Shown one piece after another: positions 1 to 7,717 of a DNA stretch of 46,181 nt. This DNA comes from Paraburkholderia sp. CNPSo 3274 (GTDB taxonomy: Bacteria > Pseudomonadota > Gammaproteobacteria > Burkholderiales > Burkholderiaceae), in NCBI RefSeq assembly GCF_024206475.1, contig NZ_JAMBPR010000071.1:1-46181 (forward strand). Direction: 5' to 3'. The stretch's first letter is position 1. Every line of letters starts with the position of its first letter. The notes below the pieces were generated by a model. It ran no database searches, had not been told where the DNA came from, and saw only the letters and a program-made list of their open reading frames with translations. The translations under genes were made by a program, and so were the position numbers.

Positions 1-1
1 T

Positions 2-1831
2 GCTACACCCGCCAGCACACCTGCCGCTGCTTCGAGCGCCGCTGCCGAGGCTGTAGCGGCTGCATCGTCGGCTGCCGCCACAACGGCTGGCGCGAGTTCG
101 GCCAGCGCTGCCGCGACGACTGCGGCAACTGCCTCGGCAGCCGCAGCGAGCGGCCCCGAAGCGGCCGCGCAAGGCGCTTCTGGCGCCGCTGCGCTGGGCG
201 CTAGCGCTGCAACGCCGGCGTCAGCGGCCAGCGACTCGCACGTGTGGAGTGGTTCGATCCAGGCCGCCCCGGCCAGCGGCGCCGCAGGCGCGTCGGCCCA
301 AGGCGCGAAGGGCGCGCCCGTGACGGTCTCCAGCCTGCAGCAGCTCCTCGCATTGAAGAACCGCGTGCTGATGGCGTTGCAGCAGCACGGTATCGGCAAG
401 CCGGCGCAGACGGCGCGCAGCGCGTCCGCGGGTGCGCCTGCTGCGCAAGGCGGTGCGCCTGTGCAGAACGGCGCGGCGAACGCCGGCCCGGCTGGCGGTC
501 AACCGGAAGTCTCGCCGATCGCCATGGGGGCCGTGGCGGCGATCGTCGTGGCGCTGCTGGCGCTGTTCGTGCGTCTGCTCATGCGCAAGCGCAAGAAACC
601 CGCTGAGCAGGCGGCTGAGGTCTCGCCCGAAGCGCACGAGCCGACGCCGTCTGCATCGGCTGCCGCCGTTGCCGCCGCGCCTGTGACCGAGGAGCCGCCG
701 GTACTGCACGAGCCGATTTCACGCGCCGGGGATGAACCGGGCGTGAACGAAGCCGCGCCTGTGGAGGAAGCCGAATTTGTGCCGCCGGTTGCGCCGGCTG
801 AACCCGAAGCGGACGAAGTCGCGATCACGCCAGTGCCCACGCCAGCCGTCTCTTCCGCGCCGCTCGAACACGAAGAAGCGCTGCCGCCTACGCTAACCGA
901 GACGCTGCACCCGGCCACCCCTCAAGCGCCTTCGGTTGCGCAGGAAGCTCACGCAACACACGAATTGCCGCACGGCGTCGAACCGGGTGAACCGCAGACG
1001 CTTGCCGACGCGGCCGAAGCCGCCGGCCTCGCCGCCGCGGCGGAGCTGGGCGCGGATGCGCTGCCGCCCGAAAATCTCGGCGCGCCGCGCGCAGCCGAAG
1101 ACGCCGAAGCGCTGGCGCGCACGCTGGAAGAACCGGCGGACGCCCAAAAGCCTGCTACGCCTGATATCGCGCTCGATTTCGGCGGCGGCGCACCGCAAGC
1201 CGCGCAAGCGCCGCAGGCCGAAGCGCCCATCGTGCAAACGCCGCCCATCACCGAAGCCTTCGAGCGCCCGCCGGCGCCGCTTTCCGCACCTGTAATTCCG
1301 TCAGTACCGGTAGTCACCGCAGAAGACATGAGCTACGCCGAAGTACCGATCGCGTTCCCGCATGATGCAGTTGAAGCGCTGGGCGGCCTCGACCTGCCCC
1401 TGCCGCCGCGCATCGGGGAGCCGGTCATGCCCACGGAGCCGCTCTCGACTGAGCCGGCTGCCACGCCCGAGGCGTCGGCGCGTCTTGCGTCGCCGTTCTT
1501 CGAGCCGCCTGCGCCGCTGGCGGGCGAGGCCATCGAGGCCGGTACGGCAGGCGCAGGCGCGCTCGCGGGCCTCGGCGCGCCGCGCTTTGGCGCGCTCACG
1601 CTCGACTTCGACCTGAACCTCCCAGCCGATTCGGCCGAGCCGCTGCCGGTCTTCACGCCCGAGCAGCTCGCGCGCATCGCGCGCAACAAGCTCGACCTCG
1701 CGCACGAATACATCGCGCTTGGCGACGTGTCTGGCGCCCGCTCGCTCATCAACGAAGTGATCGAGTCGAACGACCCCGCCACGCGCAGCGACGCGCAGGC
1801 GCTGTTGTCGACGCTCGCTCCGCTTTCGTGA
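2..1831 (+). CDS. fimV: FimV-like pilus assembly/polar hub protein, 5' end outside window
   Basis: The reading frame is open from base 2, so the gene starts before the window; a GTG at 242 is only an internal codon. The visible part begins with an Ala/Ser/Thr-rich low-complexity stretch. One membrane segment follows, encoded at about 515–590 (IAMGAVAAIVVALLALF, followed by RKRKK). After it comes a long acidic Pro/Ala-rich cytoplasmic region. The last 50 residues match the conserved FimV C-terminal TPR-like domain (LDLAHEYIALGD, then GARSLINEVI). FimV family proteins carry an N-terminal LysM domain that binds peptidoglycan, which would lie upstream and is not seen. They support type IV pilus or type II secretion assembly and polar organisation. 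The position directly before truA and the trp genes is the usual one in Burkholderiaceae. The name rests on the C-terminal domain, the architecture and the neighbourhood. Confidence 0.85.
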   Translation, partial: ATPASTPAAASSAAAEAVAAASSAAATTAGASSASAAATTAATASAAAASGPEAAAQGASGAAALGASAATPASAASDSHVWSGSIQAAPASGAAGASAQGAKGAPVTVSSLQQLLALKNRVLMALQQHGIGKPAQTARSASAGAPAAQGGAPVQNGAANAGPAGGQPEVSPIAMGAVAAIVVALLALFVRLLMRKRKKPAEQAAEVSPEAHEPTPSASAAAVAAAPVTEEPPVLHEPISRAGDEPGVNEAAPVEEAEFVPPVAPAEPEADEVAITPVPTPAVSSAPLEHEEALPPTLTETLHPATPQAPSVAQEAHATHELPHGVEPGEPQTLADAAEAAGLAAAAELGADALPPENLGAPRAAEDAEALARTLEEPADAQKPATPDIALDFGGGAPQAAQAPQAEAPIVQTPPITEAFERPPAPLSAPVIPSVPVVTAEDMSYAEVPIAFPHDAVEALGGLDLPLPPRIGEPVMPTEPLSTEPAATPEASARLASPFFEPPAPLAGEAIEAGTAGAGALAGLGAPRFGALTLDFDLNLPADSAEPLPVFTPEQLARIARNKLDLAHEYIALGDVSGARSLINEVIESNDPATRSDAQALLSTLAPLS

Positions 1832-1847
1832 CGCTGCTGCAAGCCGT

Positions 1848-2663
1848 ATGCGTATCGCGCTAGGAATCCAGTACGACGGCGCCGCGTTCTGCGGCTGGCA
1901 GTCGCAGCCGCATGGCAAGACAGTGCAGGACGCGCTCGAACGCGCGCTGCGCGAGTTCGCCACCGTGCCGCTGTCCACCATCGTCGCGGGCCGCACCGAC
2001 ACGGGCGTGCACGGACTCGGCCAGGTGGTGCACTTCGACACTGACCTCGACCGCACGCCGTTCTCGTGGGTGCGCGGCACCAACGCGTTCCTGCCCTCCA
2101 CGGTGGCCGTGCGGTGGGCCAAGCCGATGCCCGAGGCGTTCCACGCGCGCTTCGCGGCGTTCGAGCGCACCTACTACTACGTGCTCTACGTGAACCCCGT
2201 GCGCTCGCCGATGCTGGCGGCCCGCGCGGGCTGGATCCACACGCCGCTCGACGTCGATGCCATGCGCGAGGCGGCGGCGCACCTCATCGGCGAGCACGAT
2301 TTTTCGTCGTTTCGCTCGTCGGAGTGCCAGGCGAAGACGCCGGTGAAGCATCTGTACCAGATCGACATCCGGCCGCAGGGCGACTTCATCCACTTCCGCT
2401 TTCGCGCCAACGCGTTCCTGCATCATATGGTGCGCAACCTCATGGGTTGCCTCGTGGCCGTGGGGCGAGGGCGCTATCCGGCAGCGTGGATGGCCGAGGT
2501 GCTGGCAGGCCGCGACCGTACTGTGGCCGCGCCGACCTTCATGCCCGACGGCCTCTATCTCGCCCAGGTAGGCTATCCTGATGTGTTCGCGGTACCCGCG
2601 CCGGATACCGCCAGCGTGCCGTGGAGCTCGATCTGGAGCGACGCGCCCGAAGGCCATGCCTGA
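1848..2663 (+). CDS. truA: tRNA pseudouridine(38–40) synthase TruA
   Basis: This 271-residue protein has the full TruA layout and converts uridines 38–40 in the tRNA anticodon stem to pseudouridine. The catalytic motif GRTDTGVH places the nucleophile at Asp51. Other family landmarks are the N-terminal YDGAAFCGWQ, the FHARFAAFERTYYY segment and the HHMVRNLMG helix near the C-terminus. The length is normal for the family. The gene starts 16 bases after fimV and is probably co-transcribed with it; no clear ribosome binding site precedes the ATG. Confidence 0.97.
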   Translation: MRIALGIQYDGAAFCGWQSQPHGKTVQDALERALREFATVPLSTIVAGRTDTGVHGLGQVVHFDTDLDRTPFSWVRGTNAFLPSTVAVRWAKPMPEAFHARFAAFERTYYYVLYVNPVRSPMLAARAGWIHTPLDVDAMREAAAHLIGEHDFSSFRSSECQAKTPVKHLYQIDIRPQGDFIHFRFRANAFLHHMVRNLMGCLVAVGRGRYPAAWMAEVLAGRDRTVAAPTFMPDGLYLAQVGYPDVFAVPAPDTASVPWSSIWSDAPEGHA

Positions 2664-2710
2664 GGCAGCCCGGCGTATTGCACCGCGAATCGCACCACGA
2701 ATCACGTCGC

Positions 2711-2737
2711 GATTGAAGCATCGGGATTGAATCATCG
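2711..2737 (+). repeat. 13-bp direct repeat upstream of trpF
   Basis: Two copies of a 13-base unit (GATTGAAGCATCG at 2711 and GATTGAATCATCG at 2725) lie 14 bases apart in the truA–trpF gap, with one mismatch. They lie 24–50 bases before the trpF start. This could be a binding site or simply a local duplication; no attenuator-like leader peptide or terminator is visible here. Confidence 0.5.
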
Positions 2738-2760
2738 AGACCAACAACGCATCGAGAACC

Positions 2761-3441
2761 ATGACGTCAGCCGAGCAACCCGCCCCCGCGCACCGCACCC
2801 GCATCAAGCTGTGCGGACTTTCGACGCCCGAGGCGGTTGCGCACGCCATCGACCTCGGCGCCGACGCCGTCGGTATCGTGTTCTATCCGCCCAGCCCGCG
2901 TTCGGTGAGCGTGGCGCAGGCGGTCGAGCTCACGCATGACCTGCCGCCGTTCGTTTCAGTCGTGGGCCTCTTCGCGAACGCCACGCCGCAGTGGATGAGC
3001 GAAGTGGCGAGCAATGTCTCGCTCACGATGCTGCAGTTCCACGGCGACGAAACGCCCGAGCAGTGCGAGTCGCTTGCCTCCGTTGCCGGTTTGCCCTGGT
3101 TGCGCGCGCTGCGGGTGGCGGCCGATACTCAGCAGGCCGATTTGATAGAATCGGCTAATCGTTATTCATCAGCCAGCGGCCTGTTGTTCGACACCCATGT
3201 CGAAGGTTACGGCGGCGGCGGAAAGGTCTTCGATTGGTCACTTATTCCCGCAGGGCTCGCGCGTCGGGCCGTTTTGAGTGGTGGCTTGAACGCGCAAAAC
3301 GTCGGTGATGCGATTCGCCAGGTGCGTCCGTTCGCTGTCGATGTCTCCAGTGGCATCGAGGTCCCGGGCGCAAAGGGCGTGAAGGATCACGCCCGCATGG
3401 CGGCGTTCGTGCGCGCAGTGCGCGAAGCGGACGCGGGATAA
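2761..3441 (+). CDS. trpF: Phosphoribosylanthranilate isomerase
   Basis: TrpF catalyses the Amadori rearrangement of N-(5-phosphoribosyl)anthranilate to CdRP in tryptophan synthesis. The protein has 226 residues, normal for a monofunctional enzyme. The general base Cys18 sits in RIKLCG and the general acid Asp194 in FAVDVSSGIE. Phosphate-binding segments (GYGGGGKVFDW and LSGGLNAQNV) are intact. It starts 97 bases after truA and is followed 76 bases later by trpB. It appears to be the first tryptophan gene of this locus; trpE, trpG, trpD and trpC are not in the window, as is usual in Burkholderiaceae. Confidence 0.97.
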   Translation: MTSAEQPAPAHRTRIKLCGLSTPEAVAHAIDLGADAVGIVFYPPSPRSVSVAQAVELTHDLPPFVSVVGLFANATPQWMSEVASNVSLTMLQFHGDETPEQCESLASVAGLPWLRALRVAADTQQADLIESANRYSSASGLLFDTHVEGYGGGGKVFDWSLIPAGLARRAVLSGGLNAQNVGDAIRQVRPFAVDVSSGIEVPGAKGVKDHARMAAFVRAVREADAG

Positions 3442-3517
3442 ATCCGGGGTGGATGCCCCTTTGGCCGGCACGGCCCGCGCAACGCGGTCCTCCCAAGCCC
3501 GGCCGAGTGAGTGACTT

Positions 3518-4711
3518 ATGTACAATTTGCCAGATGAACGCGGCCATTTTGGCCCTTATGGCGGCGTATTCGCTGCCGAAACCCTCATGCAGGCGATCGA
3601 CGAACTGCGCGACGCCTACGCGAAATTCAAGGACGATCCCGACTTCCGCGCCGAATATGAGCGCGAGTTGAAGCATTTTGTCGGCCGTCCGTCGCCGATT
3701 TATCACGCACAACGGTGGAGCGAGCTGCTGGGCGGCGCGCAGATCTATCTCAAGCGCGAAGACCTGAATCACACCGGCGCGCACAAGGTGAACAACGTGA
3801 TCGGCCAGGCGCTGCTCGCCAAGCGCATGGGCAAGCCGCGCGTGATCGCCGAAACCGGTGCAGGTCAGCACGGCGTGGCTACCGCGACGATCGCGGCGCG
3901 TTTCGGCATGGAATGCGTGGTTTACATGGGCGCTGAGGACGTGCGCCGCCAGGCCGCCAACGTCTACCGCATGAAGCTGCTGGGCGCGACCGTGGTTCCG
4001 GTCGAGTCGGGCTCGCGTACGCTCAAGGACGCGCTCAACGAAGCCATGCGCGACTGGGTCACCAACGTCGAAAACACCTTCTACATCATCGGCACCGTGG
4101 CGGGCCCGCACCCGTACCCGATGATGGTGCGCGACTTCCAGCGCGTGATCGGCGACGAATGCCGCGTGCAGATGCCCGAAATGACCGGCCGCCAGCCTGA
4201 CTCCGTGATCGCCTGCGTGGGCGGCGGGTCGAACGCGATGGGCATCTTTTATCCGTATATCGAAGACACTTCCGTGCAGTTGATCGGCGTCGAGCCTGCC
4301 GGCGACGGCATGGACACGGGCCGTCACGCCGCCTCGCTCGCGGCGGGCACCGTGGGCGTGCTGCACGGCAACCGCACGTACCTGCTGCAGGACGAGAACG
4401 GGCAGATCATCGAGACGCATTCGGTTTCGGCGGGCCTCGACTATCCGGGCGTCGGTCCCGAGCACGCTTGGCTCAAGGACATCGGCCGCGCGCAGTACGT
4501 CACAATCGACGACGAGGAAGCGCTCAAGGGCTTCCACGACTGCTGCCGCATCGAAGGCATCATTCCCGCACTCGAATCGAGCCACGCGCTCGCGTATGCG
4601 GCGAAGCTCGCGCCCACGTTGCCGAAGGAGAAAATCCTGCTGGTGAACTTGTCGGGCCGCGGCGACAAGGACATGCACACGGTCGCTGAGCGATCGGGCA
4701 TCCAGTTCTGA
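3518..4711 (+). CDS. trpB: Tryptophan synthase beta chain
   Basis: TrpB condenses indole with L-serine using pyridoxal phosphate and works as an alpha2beta2 complex with TrpA. The protein has 397 residues. Lys90 in TGAHKVNN is the Schiff-base lysine, the preceding EDLNHTG and the ETGAGQHG segments line the active site, and GGGSNAMG binds the cofactor phosphate. The chosen ATG (MYNLPDERGHFGPYGG) matches the family N-terminus. The partner gene trpA lies 977 bases downstream, separated by a DNA methyltransferase gene. Confidence 0.98.
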   Translation: MYNLPDERGHFGPYGGVFAAETLMQAIDELRDAYAKFKDDPDFRAEYERELKHFVGRPSPIYHAQRWSELLGGAQIYLKREDLNHTGAHKVNNVIGQALLAKRMGKPRVIAETGAGQHGVATATIAARFGMECVVYMGAEDVRRQAANVYRMKLLGATVVPVESGSRTLKDALNEAMRDWVTNVENTFYIIGTVAGPHPYPMMVRDFQRVIGDECRVQMPEMTGRQPDSVIACVGGGSNAMGIFYPYIEDTSVQLIGVEPAGDGMDTGRHAASLAAGTVGVLHGNRTYLLQDENGQIIETHSVSAGLDYPGVGPEHAWLKDIGRAQYVTIDDEEALKGFHDCCRIEGIIPALESSHALAYAAKLAPTLPKEKILLVNLSGRGDKDMHTVAERSGIQF

Positions 4712-4732
4712 GCGCCCGGAGCGACGTAAGCG

Positions 4733-5635
4733 ATGCGTGACGAGTTCGACGAGCCGGAGATACCGGCGCCCGTGGGCGAGGTGAACGCCGAAGCGGCTGC
4801 TCTGGAAGCCGCCGAGGCGGTAGCCAACGCAGCCGCCGAGTTACCCACACTCGCCACGGTGCCGGAAACCATCCGGCTCCTGAACCGCGATTTTCTGACC
4901 GATGCAGCCAACCTGCCCGACGCCTCGATCGACCTGATCGTCGCCGACCCGCCCTACGGGCTCGGCAAGGACTACGGCAACGACTCCGACATGCGCTCGG
5001 GCGAGGATTTCCTCACCTGGACGTATGAATGGCTCGACCTGGCGATTCCGAAGCTCAAGCCCACGGGCTCGCTCTACGTGTTCTGCACGTGGCAGTACGC
5101 GCCCGAGATCTTCGTCTATCTCAAGTCGAAACTCACGATGATCAACGAGATCGTCTGGGATCGTCGCGTACCCAGCATGGGTGGCACGACGCGCCGCTTT
5201 ACCTCGGTGCACGACAACATCGGTTTCTTCGCGGTTTCGAAGGATTATTACTTCGATCTCGATCCCGTCCGCATCCCGTACGATGCCGTCACGAAGAAGG
5301 CGCGTTCGCGCAAGTTGTTCGAAGGCAGCAAGTGGCTGGAGCTCGGCTACAACCCCAAGGACGTCTGGTCCGTCTCGCGGCTGCATCGCCAGCACGCGGA
5401 GCGCGTGGATCATCCCACCCAGAAGCCCCTGGAAATCGTCGAGCGTATGGTGCTCGCGAGCTGCCCGCCGGGCGGCCGCGTGCTGGACCCGTTCATGGGC
5501 AGCGGCACCACGGCAGTGGCTTGCGCACGGCAGCAGCGCGAATTCGTCGGCTATGAAATCAACGAAAGTTACTGCGCGATCGCGCGCGAACGCGTAAGCG
5601 CGGCCGCCGCAAGCGCCGTTGCGGCCGGCGCCTGA
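4733..5635 (+). CDS. Orphan DNA methyltransferase (N6-adenine/N4-cytosine, beta-type motif order)
   Basis: This 300-residue protein is an amino-methyltransferase that acts on DNA with S-adenosylmethionine. Motif IV, DPPY, is at residues 72–75 and precedes the SAM-binding motif DPFMGSGTTA at about 252–261, the order of beta-class enzymes. The segment HPTQKPLE before the SAM motif is also typical. A short acidic, Ala-rich N-terminal tail of about 40 residues comes before the catalytic domain. No restriction endonuclease gene is adjacent, so it is probably an orphan, regulatory methylase. It starts 21 bases after trpB and ends 53 bases before trpA, so it should be expressed with the tryptophan genes. 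From general knowledge, a methylase in this trp context in Burkholderia has been linked to the motif GTWWAC; I could not confirm that for this protein. Confidence 0.93.
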   Translation: MRDEFDEPEIPAPVGEVNAEAAALEAAEAVANAAAELPTLATVPETIRLLNRDFLTDAANLPDASIDLIVADPPYGLGKDYGNDSDMRSGEDFLTWTYEWLDLAIPKLKPTGSLYVFCTWQYAPEIFVYLKSKLTMINEIVWDRRVPSMGGTTRRFTSVHDNIGFFAVSKDYYFDLDPVRIPYDAVTKKARSRKLFEGSKWLELGYNPKDVWSVSRLHRQHAERVDHPTQKPLEIVERMVLASCPPGGRVLDPFMGSGTTAVACARQQREFVGYEINESYCAIARERVSAAAASAVAAGA

Positions 5636-5688
5636 TGCGCCGCCGCCGGACCTGCGCGCAGTAACCCCTAAAAGCTGAGGACCCTGAA

Positions 5689-6498
5689 ATGTCCCGTATC
5701 AAGACTACGTTCGAGGCGCTTGCCGCCCGAGGCCGCAAAGGCCTGATCCCGTTCATGACGGCAGGCGACCCCGATCCCGCGCGCACCGTCGAGTTCATGC
5801 ACGCGTTGGCCGCAGGCGGCGCCGATGTCATCGAACTGGGCGTGCCGTTTTCCGACCCGATGGCCGACGGCCCCGTGATCCAGCAGTCGTCCGAGCGCGC
5901 GCTCGAAAAGGGCGTGACGCTCAAGAGCGTGCTCGCCGACGTGAAGCGTTTTCGCGAAACCGACGACAAGACGCCCGTCGTGCTGATGGGCTACGCGAAC
6001 CCCATCGAGCGCATGGGCGCCGACGCGTTCGCGCAGGCCGCGCAGCAAGCGGGCGTGGACGGTGTGCTCGTGGTGGACTATCCGCCCGAGGAGTCGGTCG
6101 AGTTCGCGGCGACGATGAAGGCCGCGAGCATCGATCCGATCTTCCTGCTCGCGCCGACTTCAACCGATGAGCGCATCGCCGAAGTGGGGCGCGCCGCGAG
6201 CGGCTATGTCTATTACGTCTCGCTCAAGGGCGTGACGGGCGCCGCGAATCTGGACGTTTCGAGCATCGCGGATAAAATCCCGGCGATCAAGAAGCATGTC
6301 TCGCTGCCCGTGGGTGTGGGCTTCGGCATTCGCGACGCGCAAACGGCCGCTGCCGTCGCGCAGGTTTCGGACGCCGTGGTGATTGGCAGCCGCATCGTTC
6401 AGTTGCTCGAACAGGCAGCGCCGGAGACGGCCGCCGACACGCTCACGCAGTTCATCATGGGCATCCGGTCGGCGCTGGACGAAGTCTCCGCCGGGTAG
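5689..6498 (+). CDS. trpA: Tryptophan synthase alpha chain
   Basis: TrpA cleaves indole-3-glycerol phosphate to indole, which is channelled to TrpB. The 269-residue protein has both catalytic residues: Glu49 in VIELGVPFSDP and Asp60 in MADGP. Phosphate-binding segments near the C-terminus (GVGFGIRD and DAVVIGSRIV) are intact. A GAGGA ribosome binding site lies about 9 bases before the ATG. The gene follows the methyltransferase by 53 bases in the same direction, and accD follows after a 156-base gap that has its own likely promoter. Confidence 0.98.
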   Translation: MSRIKTTFEALAARGRKGLIPFMTAGDPDPARTVEFMHALAAGGADVIELGVPFSDPMADGPVIQQSSERALEKGVTLKSVLADVKRFRETDDKTPVVLMGYANPIERMGADAFAQAAQQAGVDGVLVVDYPPEESVEFAATMKAASIDPIFLLAPTSTDERIAEVGRAASGYVYYVSLKGVTGAANLDVSSIADKIPAIKKHVSLPVGVGFGIRDAQTAAAVAQVSDAVVIGSRIVQLLEQAAPETAADTLTQFIMGIRSALDEVSAG

Positions 6499-6516
6499 TG
6501 CCGCGGGCGAACGCAG

Positions 6517-6544
6517 TTGGCTAGATTCGAGACTGCTGTAAAAT
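6517..6544 (+). promoter_or_regulatory. Likely sigma-70 promoter for accD
   Basis: A TTGGCT (6517–6522) and a TAAAAT (6539–6544) are separated by 16 bases in the trpA–accD gap. The -35 matches the consensus at 4 of 6 positions and the -10 at 5 of 6. A start just downstream would give an accD leader of roughly 100 bases. This is a sequence match only. Confidence 0.5.
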
Positions 6545-6576
6545 CCACTTTTCGCCATGCGCGGTCGGGGTCGGAA

Positions 6577-6599
6577 CCCGGTCGGTTTTACCGATCGGG
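6577..6599 (+). promoter_or_regulatory. Hairpin in the accD leader
   Basis: CCCGGTCGGT (6577–6586) can pair with ACCGATCGGG (6590–6599) around a three-base loop. The stem is 10 bp with a single G-U pair. It lies in the presumed accD leader about 55 bases before the start codon. It has no following T-run, so it does not look like a terminator. Confidence 0.5.
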
Positions 6600-6654
6600 C
6601 GACTGGATCGATCCGCCGCGCCCGCGCATCACGAAGGTCAAGGAAGGAACATCA

Positions 6655-7527
6655 ATGAGCTGGCTCGATAAACTGCTGCCGCCCAAGATCAAGCAAACCG
6701 ATCCGAAAAGCCGCAAGAGCATTCCGGAAGGGTTGTGGATCAAGTGCCCGTCGTGCGAAGCGGTTCTGTATCGCAACGACGTCGAGGCGAATCTCCACGT
6801 TTGCCCGAAGTGCGATCACCACATGCGCATCAATGCGCGCGAGCGTCTTGACGGCCTGCTCGATCCGGAAGGCCGCTACGAGATCGGCCAGGAGATCGTT
6901 CCGGTCGACGCGCTCAAGTTCAAGGACAGCCGCAAGTACCCGGACCGCCTGAAAGAGGCGATGGACGAAACCGGCGAAACCGACGCGATGGTGGTGATGG
7001 GCGGCGCGATCCGCACGCTGCCCGTGGTGGTGGCCTGCTTCGAGTTCTCGTTCATGGGCGGCTCGATGGGTTCGGTGGTGGGCGAGCGCTTCGCGCGCGG
7101 CGCGCAAAACGCGCTCGAGCAGCAAGTGCCGTTCATCTGCTTCACGGCTTCGGGCGGCGCGCGCATGCAGGAAAGCCTGCTTTCGCTCATGCAGATGGCC
7201 AAGACCACGGCCATGCTGACCAAGCTGGCCGAAGCCAAACTGCCGTTCATCTCCGTGCTGACCGATCCGACGATGGGCGGCGTTTCGGCGAGCTTCGCGT
7301 TCCTCGGCGACGTGGTGATCGCCGAGCCGAAGGCGCTGATCGGCTTTGCCGGCCCGCGCGTGATCGAGCAGACCGTGCGCGAAAAGCTGCCGGAAGGCTT
7401 CCAGCGCGCCGAATTCCTGCTGCAGAAGGGCGCGATCGACATGATCCTGGACCGCCGCAAGCTGCGCGACGAAATCGCGCAAATGCTGGCGCTGCTGCAG
7501 CGCCAGCCCGCCGACGCGGTGGTTTGA
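6655..7527 (+). CDS. accD: Acetyl-CoA carboxylase carboxyltransferase subunit beta
   Basis: AccD with AccA forms the carboxyltransferase that makes malonyl-CoA for fatty acid synthesis. The 290-residue protein starts MSWLDKLLPPK; I chose this ATG over an upstream in-frame start at 6517 because AAGGAAGGAA lies 6 bases before it and the family begins this way. An N-terminal C4 zinc finger is complete (Cys31, Cys34, Cys50, Cys53). The crotonase-fold body has the expected FTASGGARMQE and DPTMGGVSASFA segments that bind acyl-CoA and biotin. folC follows, the arrangement usual in proteobacteria. Confidence 0.97.
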   Translation: MSWLDKLLPPKIKQTDPKSRKSIPEGLWIKCPSCEAVLYRNDVEANLHVCPKCDHHMRINARERLDGLLDPEGRYEIGQEIVPVDALKFKDSRKYPDRLKEAMDETGETDAMVVMGGAIRTLPVVVACFEFSFMGGSMGSVVGERFARGAQNALEQQVPFICFTASGGARMQESLLSLMQMAKTTAMLTKLAEAKLPFISVLTDPTMGGVSASFAFLGDVVIAEPKALIGFAGPRVIEQTVREKLPEGFQRAEFLLQKGAIDMILDRRKLRDEIAQMLALLQRQPADAVV

Positions 7528-7584
7528 CCCCTGCTTTGAGCGATCTGCGGCGCTGCACGTGCCGCAAGCCGCAATGCTTTGCCC

Positions 7585-7616
7585 AACGCGCCGCGAGCGA
7601 AAGCAAGCGGCGCGTT
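7585..7616 (+). terminator. Possible terminator hairpin after accD
   Basis: A perfect 10-bp inverted repeat, AACGCGCCGC (7585–7594) and GCGGCGCGTT (7607–7616), encloses a 12-base loop. It is followed by GTCATTTCC, only a weak T-run. It lies 58 bases after accD and 101 bases before folC and may act as a partial terminator. Confidence 0.5.
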
Positions 7617-7717
7617 GTCATTTCCGCGATAATGCCGTTCTTTCGAAGCGGATCATTCGTGTGAACCCTCCGCCGTTGGCGGCGTCTCACGCGCAGCACC
7701 TGGCAATTTCTATCCCG

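Noticed and set aside
2..600. Short-period repeats rich in GCC/GCG near the window start
   Set aside because: They encode the Ala-rich low-complexity part of FimV and are explained by composition, not by a separate repeat element.
3140..3175. AT-rich stretch inside trpF as an internal promoter for trpB
   Set aside because: TTGATA and TTATTC are present but the spacing is about 14 bases and the match is poor; the stretch also encodes ordinary trpF residues.
6517..6654. N-terminal extension of AccD from the upstream start
   Set aside because: The extension is unconserved and a strong ribosome binding site stands before the ATG at 6655.
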